The notes below the pieces were generated by a model. That model was not told the origin of the DNA, searched no databases, and was given only the letters and a program-made list of their open reading frames with translations. Both the position numbers and the translations under genes were made by a program. Positions 8,795-16,626 of a stretch of DNA of 64,000 nucleotides are shown piece after piece. The first letter of the stretch is position 1, and each line of letters starts with the position of its first letter. Origin of the DNA: Actinomyces oris (GTDB taxonomy: Bacteria > Actinomycetota > Actinomycetes > Actinomycetales > Actinomycetaceae); the NCBI RefSeq assembly GCF_001937665.1, contig NZ_MSKL01000014.1:28270-92269 (forward strand). Reading direction: 5' to 3'.

Positions 8795-9550
8795 ATGAGT
8801 ACACGCGAGTCCTACCGCAAGGGACCAGTGGTGCTGCGCGGCACCCAGATTCCCACCCAGACCACCGACGCGCGACTGCTGAGCAGTGATGCCGACGCCG
8901 ACTGGCTCCACGCCGACCCGTGGCGGGTCATGCGCATCCAGGCGGAGTTCGTCGAGGGTTTCGGGGCTCTGGCTGAACTGGGGCCGGCCATCAGCGTCTT
9001 CGGCTCGGCCCGCACCAAGCCCGAGGACCCCACCTACCGAGCGGCCATGGAGGTGGGGGCGGGGCTGGCCCGCGCCGGCTACGCTGTCATCACCGGAGGC
9101 GGACCGGGCATGATGGAGGCCGCCAACCGCGGGTGCCACGAGGCCGGTGGCACCTCGGTGGGCCTGGGCATCGAGCTGCCCCACGAGCAGGGCATGAACG
9201 AGTACGTCGACCTCGGGGTCAACTTCCGCTACTTCTTCGCCCGCAAGACCATGTTCGTCAAGTACTCCGACGGATTCGTCGTCATGCCCGGTGGAATGGG
9301 GACCCTCGACGAGCTCTTCGAGGCTCTCACCCTGGTCCAGACCCAGAAGATCTCCTCCTTCCCCATCGTCCTGGTGGACCGTGGCTACTGGGGCGGGCTG
9401 CTGGAGTGGCTGCGCACCACGATGATTGAGCGCGGCATGATCGCCGCCTCCGACCCTGATCTGCTTCACGTCGTCGACGACGCCGAGGCTGCTGTGGACT
9501 ACGTGGTCAGTGCTGCTCGCCGGCTGCGCAATGGCCGGGCCGGGGCGTGA
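8795..9550 (+). CDS. LOG family protein (TIGR00730; cytokinin riboside phosphoribohydrolase-like)
   Basis: A 251-residue Rossmann-like protein of the lysine-decarboxylase-motif or LOG family. Members hydrolyse nucleoside 5'-monophosphates to the base and ribose 5-phosphate. Both hallmarks are present: GGGPGMMEAANRG (phosphate and nucleotide binding) and PGGMGTLDELFE (catalytic). The ATG at 8795 gives the family's usual length; an earlier in-frame ATG at 8690 runs through the AT-rich spacer and looks non-coding. A GATCAT box 6 nt upstream suggests a leaderless start. Physiological substrate not deducible. Confidence 0.9.
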   Translation: MSTRESYRKGPVVLRGTQIPTQTTDARLLSSDADADWLHADPWRVMRIQAEFVEGFGALAELGPAISVFGSARTKPEDPTYRAAMEVGAGLARAGYAVITGGGPGMMEAANRGCHEAGGTSVGLGIELPHEQGMNEYVDLGVNFRYFFARKTMFVKYSDGFVVMPGGMGTLDELFEALTLVQTQKISSFPIVLVDRGYWGGLLEWLRTTMIERGMIAASDPDLLHVVDDAEAAVDYVVSAARRLRNGRAGA

Positions 9551-9655
9551 GTCGCGTCATGGCGTGAGCATCCTCGAACGTTGCACCTTGAATGTCGTAG
9601 AATATGACAGGTCGCGCGGCGATGTGCCCGCGCAGCACTGACGAAAGGTGAGCAC

Positions 9656-9823
9656 ATGGCTGCCATGAAGCCCCGGACCGGAGACGGCCCTCTTGAAGTC
9701 GTCAAGGAAGGCCGCGCCATCATCATGCGGGTCCCGCTTGAGGGTGGTGGTCGACTCGTTCTCGAGATCACGGCCGACGAGGTCAAGGCACTCGGAGAGG
9801 CCCTGGCCAACGCCAAGATCTGA
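9656..9823 (+). CDS. DUF3117 family small protein
   Basis: A 55-residue protein found almost throughout Actinobacteria, function unknown. It is recognised by MAAMKPRTGDGPLEVVKEG at the start, the RVPLEGGGRLV strand and the acidic C-terminal helix. Its start has a good ribosome-binding site (GAAAGGTG, 9643-9650). It lies between the LOG gene and a convergent methyltransferase and ends before a strong hairpin. Easily missed because of its size; sequence match to the family is strong. Confidence 0.9.
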   Translation: MAAMKPRTGDGPLEVVKEGRAIIMRVPLEGGGRLVLEITADEVKALGEALANAKI

Positions 9824-9906
9824 TCGATCCTGGCGCCCGGGGGACAGCCGGTACCACTCGGTCCTCGGTGTCGAGGAACCGGTGGCCGGTTCATCCAGCC
9901 TATGAG

Positions 9907-9939
9907 AGAGGGTCGGACCCAATAGGGGTCCGACCCTCT
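9907..9939. terminator. Bidirectional terminator between DUF3117 and methyltransferase genes
   Basis: Perfect 14-bp inverted repeat AGAGGGTCGGACCC / GGGTCCGACCCTCT with a 5-nt loop, followed by a pyrimidine-rich run. It lies between two convergent genes. Confidence 0.85.
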
Positions 9940-9970
9940 TCCTCGTTCCGCCCCGTTGGAGGGCGCCCTG

Positions 9971-10606
9971 TCAGGTCTGGCGCACGGAGACGAGCAGGCC
10001 GTCTCCGACGGGCAGCAGGGTTGTCAGCAGCGCACGTGAGGCGCGTAGCGCCTTGCCGAGCTCGCGGGCTGCCACGGTGGTGACGTCGCGGCGGGCCGGG
10101 TCGGCCACGTGGTCGTTCCACAGGGCGCGGGTGACGGCCAGGACCCCGCCGGGGCGCAGCATCCGCAGGGCGTTGGAGGCCAGGAGGATCGCCTCCTCCG
10201 GGGCGACGTCGAGCACCACCATGTCGTAGGAGCGGGCCGCCATCCTGGGCATGACGTCCGAGGCCCGTCCCTGGATGATACGAGTGCGCGAGGAGGGGTA
10301 GCCGGCTCCGTCGAAGGCACGGCGGGCCTCGCGCTGGAGCTCGGGCTCGACGTCGATCGTCGTGAGGACCCCGTCGGTGCCCATGCCGCCCAGCAGCCAC
10401 AGGCCCGAGACGCCGGTGCCGGTGCCGACCTCGGCCACGGACTTGGCGCCCACTGAGGCGGCCAGCATCCGCAGCGCCGCTCCAGTCCCCGAGGACACCG
10501 GGGTGATGCCGAGCTCGAGCCCGCGTATGCGGGCCTGGGCGGTGGCCTCGTCCTCCGCGGTGAAGTCCTCCGTGTAGGACCAGCTCAGCGTCTTGTCCGC
10601 ACTCAC
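9971..10606 (-). CDS. O-methyltransferase (class I, SAM-dependent, family 3)
   Basis: A 211-residue soluble SAM-dependent methyltransferase. The SAM-binding motif I is VAEVGTGTGVSGLWLL near residue 60, followed by VLTTIDVEPELQ and the acidic motif MVVLDVAPEEAILL. Proteins of this type methylate catechols, other phenols or small acids; the substrate is unknown. The start is a GTG at 10606, because AAGAAAGG lies at proper distance upstream. A longer in-frame extension to 11047 would run antisense through the tatB-like gene and is rejected. Mycobacteria also have an O-methyltransferase beside tatB. Confidence 0.88.
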   Translation of the reverse strand: MSADKTLSWSYTEDFTAEDEATAQARIRGLELGITPVSSGTGAALRMLAASVGAKSVAEVGTGTGVSGLWLLGGMGTDGVLTTIDVEPELQREARRAFDGAGYPSSRTRIIQGRASDVMPRMAARSYDMVVLDVAPEEAILLASNALRMLRPGGVLAVTRALWNDHVADPARRDVTTVAARELGKALRASRALLTTLLPVGDGLLVSVRQT

Positions 10607-10752
10607 TGTGAGCCTTTCTTCTGCTGCGGGGCGCCAGGCGCACCCCTCGACCCACATTGTTCCAGGTGTTCGGCCCGATAGGCGGAAGGGCGCTCGCCCG
10701 GGTGAGTCCGCCGGTAGGCGAACCGACTCGGACCGGGCCGGTCGGGACTCCC

Positions 10753-10758
10753 TATACT
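10753..10758 (+). promoter_or_regulatory. -10 box, leaderless start of the tatB-like gene
   Basis: TATACT, one mismatch from TATAAT, ends 7 nt before the GTG start at 10766. No Shine-Dalgarno sequence is present, so transcription probably starts at the GTG. Confidence 0.65.
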
Positions 10759-10765
10759 GAGCGGC

Positions 10766-11695
10766 GTGTTCGGCATCAACGGATCTGAGTTCCTCGTCAT
10801 CATCCTGGTGGCGGTGATCGTGGTGGGGCCGCAGCGCTTGCCCGAGTACACCCGCAAGCTCACGCAGATGGTGCGTCAGCTCAGGGTGTTCCTGGACAAC
10901 GCGCGCAGCCAGATCGCCGAGGAGGTCGGCCCGGAGATGGCCGACCTGGACCTGTCCAGCCTCGACCCGCGCCAGTACGATCCCCGCAAGATCGTGCGCG
11001 ACGCCCTGGGTGAGGACATCGACGCCATCCGCGAGGACCTCGCCCACCCCTTCCGCTCCGTCGGCTCGACCGCCAAGGAGATCTCCGACGACGCCGCCCA
11101 GGCCGTCAACGACGTGGTCAAGCAGGACCGGGCCAAGTCGCTGAGCAAGCAGATCGAGTCCAAGCGGGCCGAGCAGCTGACCGAGAACGACACCGAGGCC
11201 GCTGAGAACGCGGAGAGCTCCCAGAGCTCCGAGAGCACTCAGGACTCGGAGGGGGCTGAGCAGTCCGCAGGCTCCACTCCGCCGCGGGGAGTGCTCCAGC
11301 AGGCGGATGACACCGAGCCCGAGGCTCAGTCCGAGCCGGCTGAGTCGGTCGAGTCGGCTGATCCGACTGACGGGTCCGATGAGACCGAGCCTGAGAAGGC
11401 CGAGGAGACCAAGGATACTGAGCGATCTGAGGGTGCTGAGCAGTCCGAGGACAACGAGGATGCCGGTCAGGCGGAGTCCGCTGAGCCGTTGGCCAAGCCT
11501 GGGCCGGTGGAGGTCCCGACAAGCCTGGTCGAGCCGCAGACCGCTGCCTCCGGTGAGGATTCAGGGGATGCCTCCACGGCGGGCGATGACTCCCGTACCC
11601 GCGTGCGCCCTTTGTCCCCGCGTGACATCGTGCGCGCCGCCAACGCCGCCGCCCGCACCCGCGCCGAGGCCGCGCGCGTCGCCGTCGACTTCTGA
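10766..11695 (+). CDS. tatB: TatB-like Sec-independent translocase subunit with long acidic tail
   Basis: A 309-residue protein beginning with the TatA/TatB signature: a short periplasmic stretch, a hydrophobic helix (FLVIILVAVIVVGPQRLP) and an amphipathic helix (EYTRKLTQMVRQLRVF). TatB works with TatC to receive twin-arginine preproteins at the membrane. Length and the EEVGPEMADLDLS region favour TatB over TatA. From about residue 150 to 280 the chain is a low-complexity tail of Glu, Ser, Ala and Asp, unusually long for TatB, and ends with a basic Arg/Ala segment. It starts with GTG. No tatA or tatC is adjacent. Confidence 0.85.
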   Translation: MFGINGSEFLVIILVAVIVVGPQRLPEYTRKLTQMVRQLRVFLDNARSQIAEEVGPEMADLDLSSLDPRQYDPRKIVRDALGEDIDAIREDLAHPFRSVGSTAKEISDDAAQAVNDVVKQDRAKSLSKQIESKRAEQLTENDTEAAENAESSQSSESTQDSEGAEQSAGSTPPRGVLQQADDTEPEAQSEPAESVESADPTDGSDETEPEKAEETKDTERSEGAEQSEDNEDAGQAESAEPLAKPGPVEVPTSLVEPQTAASGEDSGDASTAGDDSRTRVRPLSPRDIVRAANAAARTRAEAARVAVDF

Positions 11696-11783
11696 ACCTC
11701 TCGAGCCGGGCAGAAAGACCATCGGGCTATGCGAAGAATGCCGGTCCCGGTGAAAGTGCTGCGAGAGAGCCGGGCGGGGTGGC

Positions 11784-12926
11784 TCAGGCCGGGGTGACCC
11801 CCAGGCTCTTGCCTGCCAGGCCGCGGGAGCGGTGAGTCAGGCGCTGGGCCACGGCGGACAGCTCCAGGGCCGCGGGTGCGTCGGCGAACGGCTTGCCGTC
11901 GTCGGCCACGGTGGCCGGCAGGCCGGTGTCGGAGCCCTCGCGCAGTCGGATGTCCAGCGGCAGCTGGGCCAGCAGCGGCACCTCGTAGCCGAGGGTCTCG
12001 CTCAGGGAGGCGCTGACGATCTCGCCCCCGCCGGAGCCGAAGATCTCCAGGCGTGAGCCGTCGGGCTGGGGCATGTAGGACATGTTCTCGACGACGCCCA
12101 CCACCTTCTGGTGCGTCTGGGTGGCGATGAGGCCGGTGCGCTCGGCCACCTCGGCGGCGGCCGTCTGCGGGGTGGTGACCACGAGGATCTCGGCGTTGGG
12201 CAGCAGCTGGGCCACGGAGATCGTCACGTCGCCGGTCCCGGGCGGCAGGTCCAGCAGCAGGACGTCCAGGTCGCCCCAGAACACGTCGGAGAGGAACTGC
12301 TGGACGGCGCGGTGCAGCATGGGACCGCGCCAGACGACCGGCTGCTTGTCCTCCACGAACATGCCGATGGAGATGACCTTCACCCCGTGGGCCACGGGCG
12401 GCACGATCATGCCGTCGAGCTGGGTGGGCACCCTGTCCACCCCCAGCATGCGGGGGATGGAGAAGCCGTAGATATCGGCGTCGACCACGCCCACGCTCAG
12501 GCCCTGGGCGGCCATGGCGGCCGCCAGGTTCGCGGTCACCGAGGACTTGCCGACCCCGCCCTTGCCAGAGGTCACGGCGTAGACCCGGGTGAGGTTGCCC
12601 GGCTGGGTGAAGGGAACCACGGGTTCGGCGGCCCCTCCGCGCAGGCGGCGCCGCAGCTCGGCCTTCTGCTCGTCGTTCATGACGCCCAGGCTCACCTGCA
12701 CCTCGGTGACACCCTCGACGGTGCCGACCTCGCGCCGGGTGTCGGCGGTGATCGTGTCCTTCAGGGGGCACCCGGCCACGGTCAGGAGCACCTCGACGCT
12801 GACCACGCCGTCCTCGGCGATGTCAACGGAGGAGACCATTCCCAGGTCGGTGATGGGGCGGTGCAGCTCGGGGTCGATGACCCTGGCCAGCGCCTCCATG
12901 ACGGCGTCATGAGTCGGTTGCGGCAT
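11784..12926 (-). CDS. Mrp/NBP35-family Fe-S cluster carrier ATPase
   Basis: A 380-residue P-loop protein that binds and transfers iron-sulfur clusters. Residues 1-85 form a MIP18/DUF59 domain (VIDPELHRPITDLGM). The ATPase domain starts with the deviant Walker A SGKGGVGKSS (about 120-129), followed by GVVDADIYGFSIPRMLG and LLLDLPPGTGDV. The usual cluster-binding Cys-x-x-Cys near the C-terminus is not evident: this region reads SYMPQPDGSRLEIFG, as in many actinobacterial homologues. A TAGGAT box 6 nt upstream suggests a leaderless start. Confidence 0.92.
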   Translation of the reverse strand: MPQPTHDAVMEALARVIDPELHRPITDLGMVSSVDIAEDGVVSVEVLLTVAGCPLKDTITADTRREVGTVEGVTEVQVSLGVMNDEQKAELRRRLRGGAAEPVVPFTQPGNLTRVYAVTSGKGGVGKSSVTANLAAAMAAQGLSVGVVDADIYGFSIPRMLGVDRVPTQLDGMIVPPVAHGVKVISIGMFVEDKQPVVWRGPMLHRAVQQFLSDVFWGDLDVLLLDLPPGTGDVTISVAQLLPNAEILVVTTPQTAAAEVAERTGLIATQTHQKVVGVVENMSYMPQPDGSRLEIFGSGGGEIVSASLSETLGYEVPLLAQLPLDIRLREGSDTGLPATVADDGKPFADAPAALELSAVAQRLTHRSRGLAGKSLGVTPA

Positions 12927-12932
12927 GGCCCC

Positions 12933-12938
12933 ATCCTA
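12933..12938 (-). promoter_or_regulatory. -10 box, leaderless start of the Mrp gene
   Basis: On the minus strand TAGGAT lies 6 nt before the ATG at 12926, with no ribosome-binding site between. Confidence 0.5.
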
Positions 12939-12995
12939 GGGGTGCCGTCGAGGGCCACGACAGGTGGCGAGTCCCACGTGGGGGCGGTGTGCCCT

Positions 12996-13568
12996 TCAGT
13001 GAGCGGTGCGCTGCTCAGAAGCGGTGCCGGGCTCCTCGTCGCCGCTGTCCTGGAACTCGGCGATCTCCTCACGGGTGAGGCGCTCCTCGGCGAGGATCTC
13101 GCTGAGCATGTCACGCAGTTCGCTGCGCACGAAGTCGCGGGTGGCGACGTCGTTCATGGCCAGACGCAGGGCGGCGATCTCGCGGGTGAGGAACTCGGTG
13201 TCCTCCAGGTTGCGCTGGGCGCGCTGGCGGTCCTGCTCGGCGGTGACGCGGTCGCGGTCGTCCTGCCGGTTCTGGGCCAGCATGATGAGAGGGGCCGAGT
13301 AGGAGGCCTGGGTGGAGAAGGCCAGGTTGAGCAGGATGAAGGGGTAGGAGTCCCAGGCCCGCTGCATCTTGGCCAGGATCAGGTTCGCCACGATCCACAC
13401 AGCGACGAAGATCGACATGTAGAGCACGAACTTGGGCGAGCCCATGAAGCGTGCGGTCGCCTCGGCGAAGCGGCCGAAGCCGTCCGAGCGCGAGGCACGG
13501 GCCGGATGCGTCCTGCGCAGCCACCGCAGGCGACTGTCGGGCAAGGGCTGGTCGAGCTGGTCAGGCAT
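12996..13568 (-). CDS. DUF1003 domain membrane protein
   Basis: A 190-residue membrane protein. Two transmembrane helices lie near residues 50-100 (FVLYMSIFVAVWIVANLIL, then PFILLNLAFSTQASYSAPLI), joined by the DUF1003 pattern WDSYPFILLNL. A long charged coiled-coil-like helix follows (NRQDDRDRVTAEQDRQRAQ). Function is not established; family members often sit beside metal-transport or CBS proteins, as here. It starts 8 nt inside the upstream MgtE_N/CBS gene, so the two are translated together and probably act together. Confidence 0.85.
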   Translation of the reverse strand: MPDQLDQPLPDSRLRWLRRTHPARASRSDGFGRFAEATARFMGSPKFVLYMSIFVAVWIVANLILAKMQRAWDSYPFILLNLAFSTQASYSAPLIMLAQNRQDDRDRVTAEQDRQRAQRNLEDTEFLTREIAALRLAMNDVATRDFVRSELRDMLSEILAEERLTREEIAEFQDSGDEEPGTASEQRTAH

Positions 13569-14853
13569 TGGCGCCCCTCTCGATCATCTCGTCGGTGACG
13601 GCCTCGTCGGCCACGCGCCAGTCGTCGGGCATGAGGTGGTCCAGGACGTCGTCGACACTGACGGCGCCCAGCAGGCGTCCGGCGTCGTCGAGGACCGGCA
13701 GGGCCGTCAGGTTGTAGGTGGCCAGCAGGCGGGTGACGGTACCGATGGAGTCCTCGGGGCGCACGGAGTCGACGTCGGTGTCCACGATGGAGCCGACCAT
13801 GCGCTGGGGGCGCTCGCGCAGCGCCCTCTGGAAGTGGATCATGCCCACGAACTTGCCGGTGGGGGACTCCAGGGGCGGGCGGCACACGAAGCCGATGGCG
13901 GCCAGGGCGGGAGGAACCTCGGCCTTGCGGGACTGGGCCAGGAAGGTCGCCACCGTCGACTCGGGGGGCAGGATGATCGGCTCGGTGGTCATCAGGCCGC
14001 CGGCGGTGTAGTCGTCGTAGGCCATGAGGCGGCGCACGTCCTCGGCCTCCTCGGGCTCCATGAGGCCCAGCAGCTCGGTGGCCTTGAGCTGGGGCAGATC
14101 GGCGACCAGGTCGGCGGCGTCATCGGGCTGCATGGCGTCCAGGACGTCGGCGGCGCGCCCTGCCTCCAGACGGGACAGGAGGGCGACGGCGTCCTCATTA
14201 CCGAGCTCCTCCAGGACGTCGGCCAGGCGCTCGTCGGTCAGCTCGGCGGCCACGCGCATCTGGCTGTCCTGGGGCAGGTCGCGCATGACGTCGGCCAGGT
14301 CGGCGGGCTTGAGGTCCTCCAAGGTGGCCAGCAGCGCGGTGGCGCCCTGCTGGTCGGCGCTGGCGGCCAGGCCGCTGACCTCGTCGGGGCGCACCGTGAA
14401 GGTCTCCCCGCGGCGCAGGCCCAGCGGGCCCGAGGAGGCCCGCTGGACGAACAGGCGGGTCACCTTCCAGTCCATGCCGCGGTCGCGCTCGATGGCCACG
14501 TCCCGCACCGTGACGTTCCCCGAGCCGTCGCGCATGGTGACCACCCGGTCCAGCAGCTCGCCGACGACCAGGGTCTCCACGTGGCGCTGGGTGAAGCGGC
14601 GGATGTTCATCAGTCCCGTGGTGATAACGGCTCCGGGCTCGATCGCGGTGATCCGGGACAGAGGCAGGAAGACACGGCGCCGGCTGGAGACGTCGATGAC
14701 GAAGCCAACGGCTCTGGGCTCCCCGCGCATCTGCAGCAGGACGACGACGTCATGGACCTTGCCCACCGCATCGCCCAAGGGGTCGAAGACGGAGGTGCCG
14801 ATGAGGCGGGCCACAAAAACCCTGCTGGTCGTGCGCGTCCTGGTGTTCTCCAC
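13561..14853 (-). CDS. Soluble MgtE N-terminal/CBS domain protein with PRC-barrel-like domain
   Basis: A 430-residue cytosolic protein. Residues 1-150 contain PRC-barrel-like strands (DPLGDAVGKVHDVVVLL). About 160-280 is the MgtE superhelical domain (LEDLKPADLADVMRDLPQ and later DAADLVADLPQ repeats). The C-terminus is a CBS pair (RMVGSIVDTDVDSVRPED, LLGAVSVDDVLDHLMP). It resembles the Mg-sensing cytoplasmic half of the MgtE channel but has no membrane segments. Coupled by an 8-nt overlap to the DUF1003 membrane protein. The GTG start has TAGGCT 6 nt upstream, suggesting a leaderless mRNA. Confidence 0.85.
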   Translation of the reverse strand: MENTRTRTTSRVFVARLIGTSVFDPLGDAVGKVHDVVVLLQMRGEPRAVGFVIDVSSRRRVFLPLSRITAIEPGAVITTGLMNIRRFTQRHVETLVVGELLDRVVTMRDGSGNVTVRDVAIERDRGMDWKVTRLFVQRASSGPLGLRRGETFTVRPDEVSGLAASADQQGATALLATLEDLKPADLADVMRDLPQDSQMRVAAELTDERLADVLEELGNEDAVALLSRLEAGRAADVLDAMQPDDAADLVADLPQLKATELLGLMEPEEAEDVRRLMAYDDYTAGGLMTTEPIILPPESTVATFLAQSRKAEVPPALAAIGFVCRPPLESPTGKFVGMIHFQRALRERPQRMVGSIVDTDVDSVRPEDSIGTVTRLLATYNLTALPVLDDAGRLLGAVSVDDVLDHLMPDDWRVADEAVTDEMIERGANA

Positions 14854-14859
14854 AAGCCA

Positions 14860-14865
14860 AGCCTA
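14860..14865 (-). promoter_or_regulatory. -10 box, leaderless start of the MgtE_N/CBS gene
   Basis: Minus-strand TAGGCT lies 6 nt before the GTG start at 14853. Confidence 0.45.
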
Positions 14866-14933
14866 TGCGCCTGAGGCGTGATTGCCTGCCGATGGGTCCG
14901 TACCGCGTGCCCGCGCGTGCGACGATAGCCCCC

Positions 14934-15740
14934 ATGAACGCCAATCCGAGCCCGTTGTCCTCCCTGACCTCGTCCAGTGGTGGTGTCATGCCCCAGGGGG
15001 AGGAGGTGGCCTCCTTCGCGACCTACCCCGAGGCGCAGAGGGCGGTCGACGCTCTGTCGGACCAGGGCTTCCCGGTTCAGCACCTGGCGATCATCGGCAC
15101 CGACCTGCGTCAGGTCGAACGCATCACCGGGCGTATGAGCTGGGGGCGCGCAGCGATGTCAGGAGCCATGAACGGCCTGTGGATCGGCATGTTCTTCGGC
15201 ATCATCATGTCGGTGGCCAGCAGCAGCGGGCCCAGACTCAGCTTCTGGGCCTGTGTCCTGCTGGGGGTGCTGTGGGGCATCGTCTTCCAGCTCTTCAGCT
15301 ACGCCCTGACCCGAGGGCGGCGCGACTTCACCTCCATCAGCCAGGTTGTGGCCTCACGCTACTCGATCATCGCCGCACGTGAGATCCACGAGGCCAGTCA
15401 GGCCCTGACTGATGTTCCGGGCAACCTCTCACGCGGAGGAGAGGCGCTGCGGCGCTCCCAGGAGCGTCGTCGGGCTCGGGAGGAGGCCTCCGGACCCACC
15501 GCCTTCGGCTCGCGTCCTGACGAGCAGCCCCGCTTCGGGGTGCGGCTGCCGCAGCCCGGCAGCAGCATCCCCGACCGGACCCCCACCACCCCGGCCGGCG
15601 CCTCCTCCGACGCCCCGACCGTCTCCGATGACTACGACCCGTTCCTGCGTTCCCCACGGCCGGTGGACCGGAAGGATCAGGGCGCGTCGGCGTCGTCGCA
15701 GGAGACCCGCGATGAGGCCGACTCCGGTGACGAGAACTGA
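14934..15740 (+). CDS. General stress protein 17M-like (YflT domain) membrane protein
   Basis: A 268-residue protein. The N-terminal YflT-type domain (about 20-75) reads EVASFATYPEAQRAVDAL and LAIIGTDLRQVERITG. Two hydrophobic stretches follow (GLWIGMFFGIIMSVASS and FWACVLLGVLWGIVFQLF), then a Pro/Ser/Arg-rich hydrophilic tail of about 110 residues. The family is linked to stress responses but its molecular role is unknown. The ATG at 14934 was chosen because GACGAT sits 7 nt upstream and the protein then begins with the usual short leader; 14865 is an alternative. The TIM-barrel gene follows 29 nt downstream. Confidence 0.8.
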   Translation: MNANPSPLSSLTSSSGGVMPQGEEVASFATYPEAQRAVDALSDQGFPVQHLAIIGTDLRQVERITGRMSWGRAAMSGAMNGLWIGMFFGIIMSVASSSGPRLSFWACVLLGVLWGIVFQLFSYALTRGRRDFTSISQVVASRYSIIAAREIHEASQALTDVPGNLSRGGEALRRSQERRRAREEASGPTAFGSRPDEQPRFGVRLPQPGSSIPDRTPTTPAGASSDAPTVSDDYDPFLRSPRPVDRKDQGASASSQETRDEADSGDEN

Positions 15741-15769
15741 CCAGTGCTGAGGGACGAGGGAGTTCAGCG

Positions 15770-16618
15770 ATGAGCATTCCGGTGGGGCTGTCGACCGCCT
15801 GCGTGGTTCCCGGCAGTGTTCCCGACACCTTCGCCATCGCCCAGGAGCTGGGCTACGACGGCGTCGAGATCATGGTCTGGAGCGAGAAGGCATCCCAGGA
15901 CGCCATCCGGCTGGCGGCCCTGGTGGAGAAGTTCGACCAGCCGGTGCTGGCGGTCCACGCTCCCACGCTGCTGGTGACCCGCGGCGTCTTCGGCGTGGAT
16001 CCGTGGGACAAGGTGGACCGCTCCATCGAGCTGGCGCACTACCTCGAGGCCCCCACGGTGGTGCTGCACCCGCCCTTCTTCTGGCAGACCCGTTACGCGC
16101 GCTCCTTCATCGCCGGGGTCGCGCAGCGCGAGGCGACCACGGGCATCCACCTGGCGGTGGAGAACATGTTCACCTGGCGGCCCCGCCACGCCCACTCCAC
16201 GCGTGACTTCCAGGCGTACTCACCTACCTGGGACCCGGTGGGGCAGGGGTACAAGTCGGTGACGCTGGACATCTCCCACGCCGCCACCTCCGGCTCCGAC
16301 GCCCTGGCCATGGCCCGTTCGCTGGGGCCCACGCTGCGTCACCTGCACCTGACCGACGGCGTGCCCGGGCCCCTGGACGACCACCTGCTGCCTGGGCAGG
16401 GCAACCAGGACTGCGCCGGGGTCCTCAAGCACCTGGTGGCCACCGGCTTCGAGGCCGGTGGGGGACAGGTCGTCGTTGAGGTGACCACCCGGTCCATGAC
16501 GGCCGCCCAGCGCCTCGAGGGGCTCGCCAGCGCCCTGGCCTTCGCCCGGGAGCACCTCGAGGGCGGGGAGCCGGCTCACATCCCTGAGCCGACCCGGAAG
16601 CGCTACCGCCGTACCTGA
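15770..16618 (+). CDS. Sugar phosphate isomerase/epimerase family TIM-barrel protein
   Basis: A 282-residue protein of the xylose-isomerase-like TIM barrel superfamily (AP endonuclease 2 type). Strands and metal-binding residues fit the fold: ELGYDGVEIMVWSE, VLHPPFFWQ, GIHLAVENMFTW (Glu ligand), VTLDISHAATSG (Asp/His) and RHLHLTDG (His). The final EVTTRSM replaces the usual glutamate strand. Substrate is unknown; relatives include inositol and hydroxypyruvate isomerases and hypothetical proteins. A GAGGGAG ribosome-binding site precedes the ATG. Likely in one unit with the YflT gene. Confidence 0.82.
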   Translation: MSIPVGLSTACVVPGSVPDTFAIAQELGYDGVEIMVWSEKASQDAIRLAALVEKFDQPVLAVHAPTLLVTRGVFGVDPWDKVDRSIELAHYLEAPTVVLHPPFFWQTRYARSFIAGVAQREATTGIHLAVENMFTWRPRHAHSTRDFQAYSPTWDPVGQGYKSVTLDISHAATSGSDALAMARSLGPTLRHLHLTDGVPGPLDDHLLPGQGNQDCAGVLKHLVATGFEAGGGQVVVEVTTRSMTAAQRLEGLASALAFAREHLEGGEPAHIPEPTRKRYRRT

Positions 16619-16626
16619 GCCCCGGT

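Noticed and set aside
8577..8804. 75-codon frame on the minus strand in the AT-rich spacer
   Set aside because: No ribosome-binding site and no family resemblance; overlaps the start of the LOG gene.
10607..11047. Longer version of the O-methyltransferase starting at 11047
   Set aside because: It would run antisense through the tatB-like gene; the GTG at 10606 has a good ribosome-binding site and gives normal length.
12111..13598. Long open frame (495 codons) on the plus strand
   Set aside because: It runs antisense through the Mrp and DUF1003 genes, has Gly/His/Val-rich composition typical of a shadow frame in high-GC DNA, and no ribosome-binding site.
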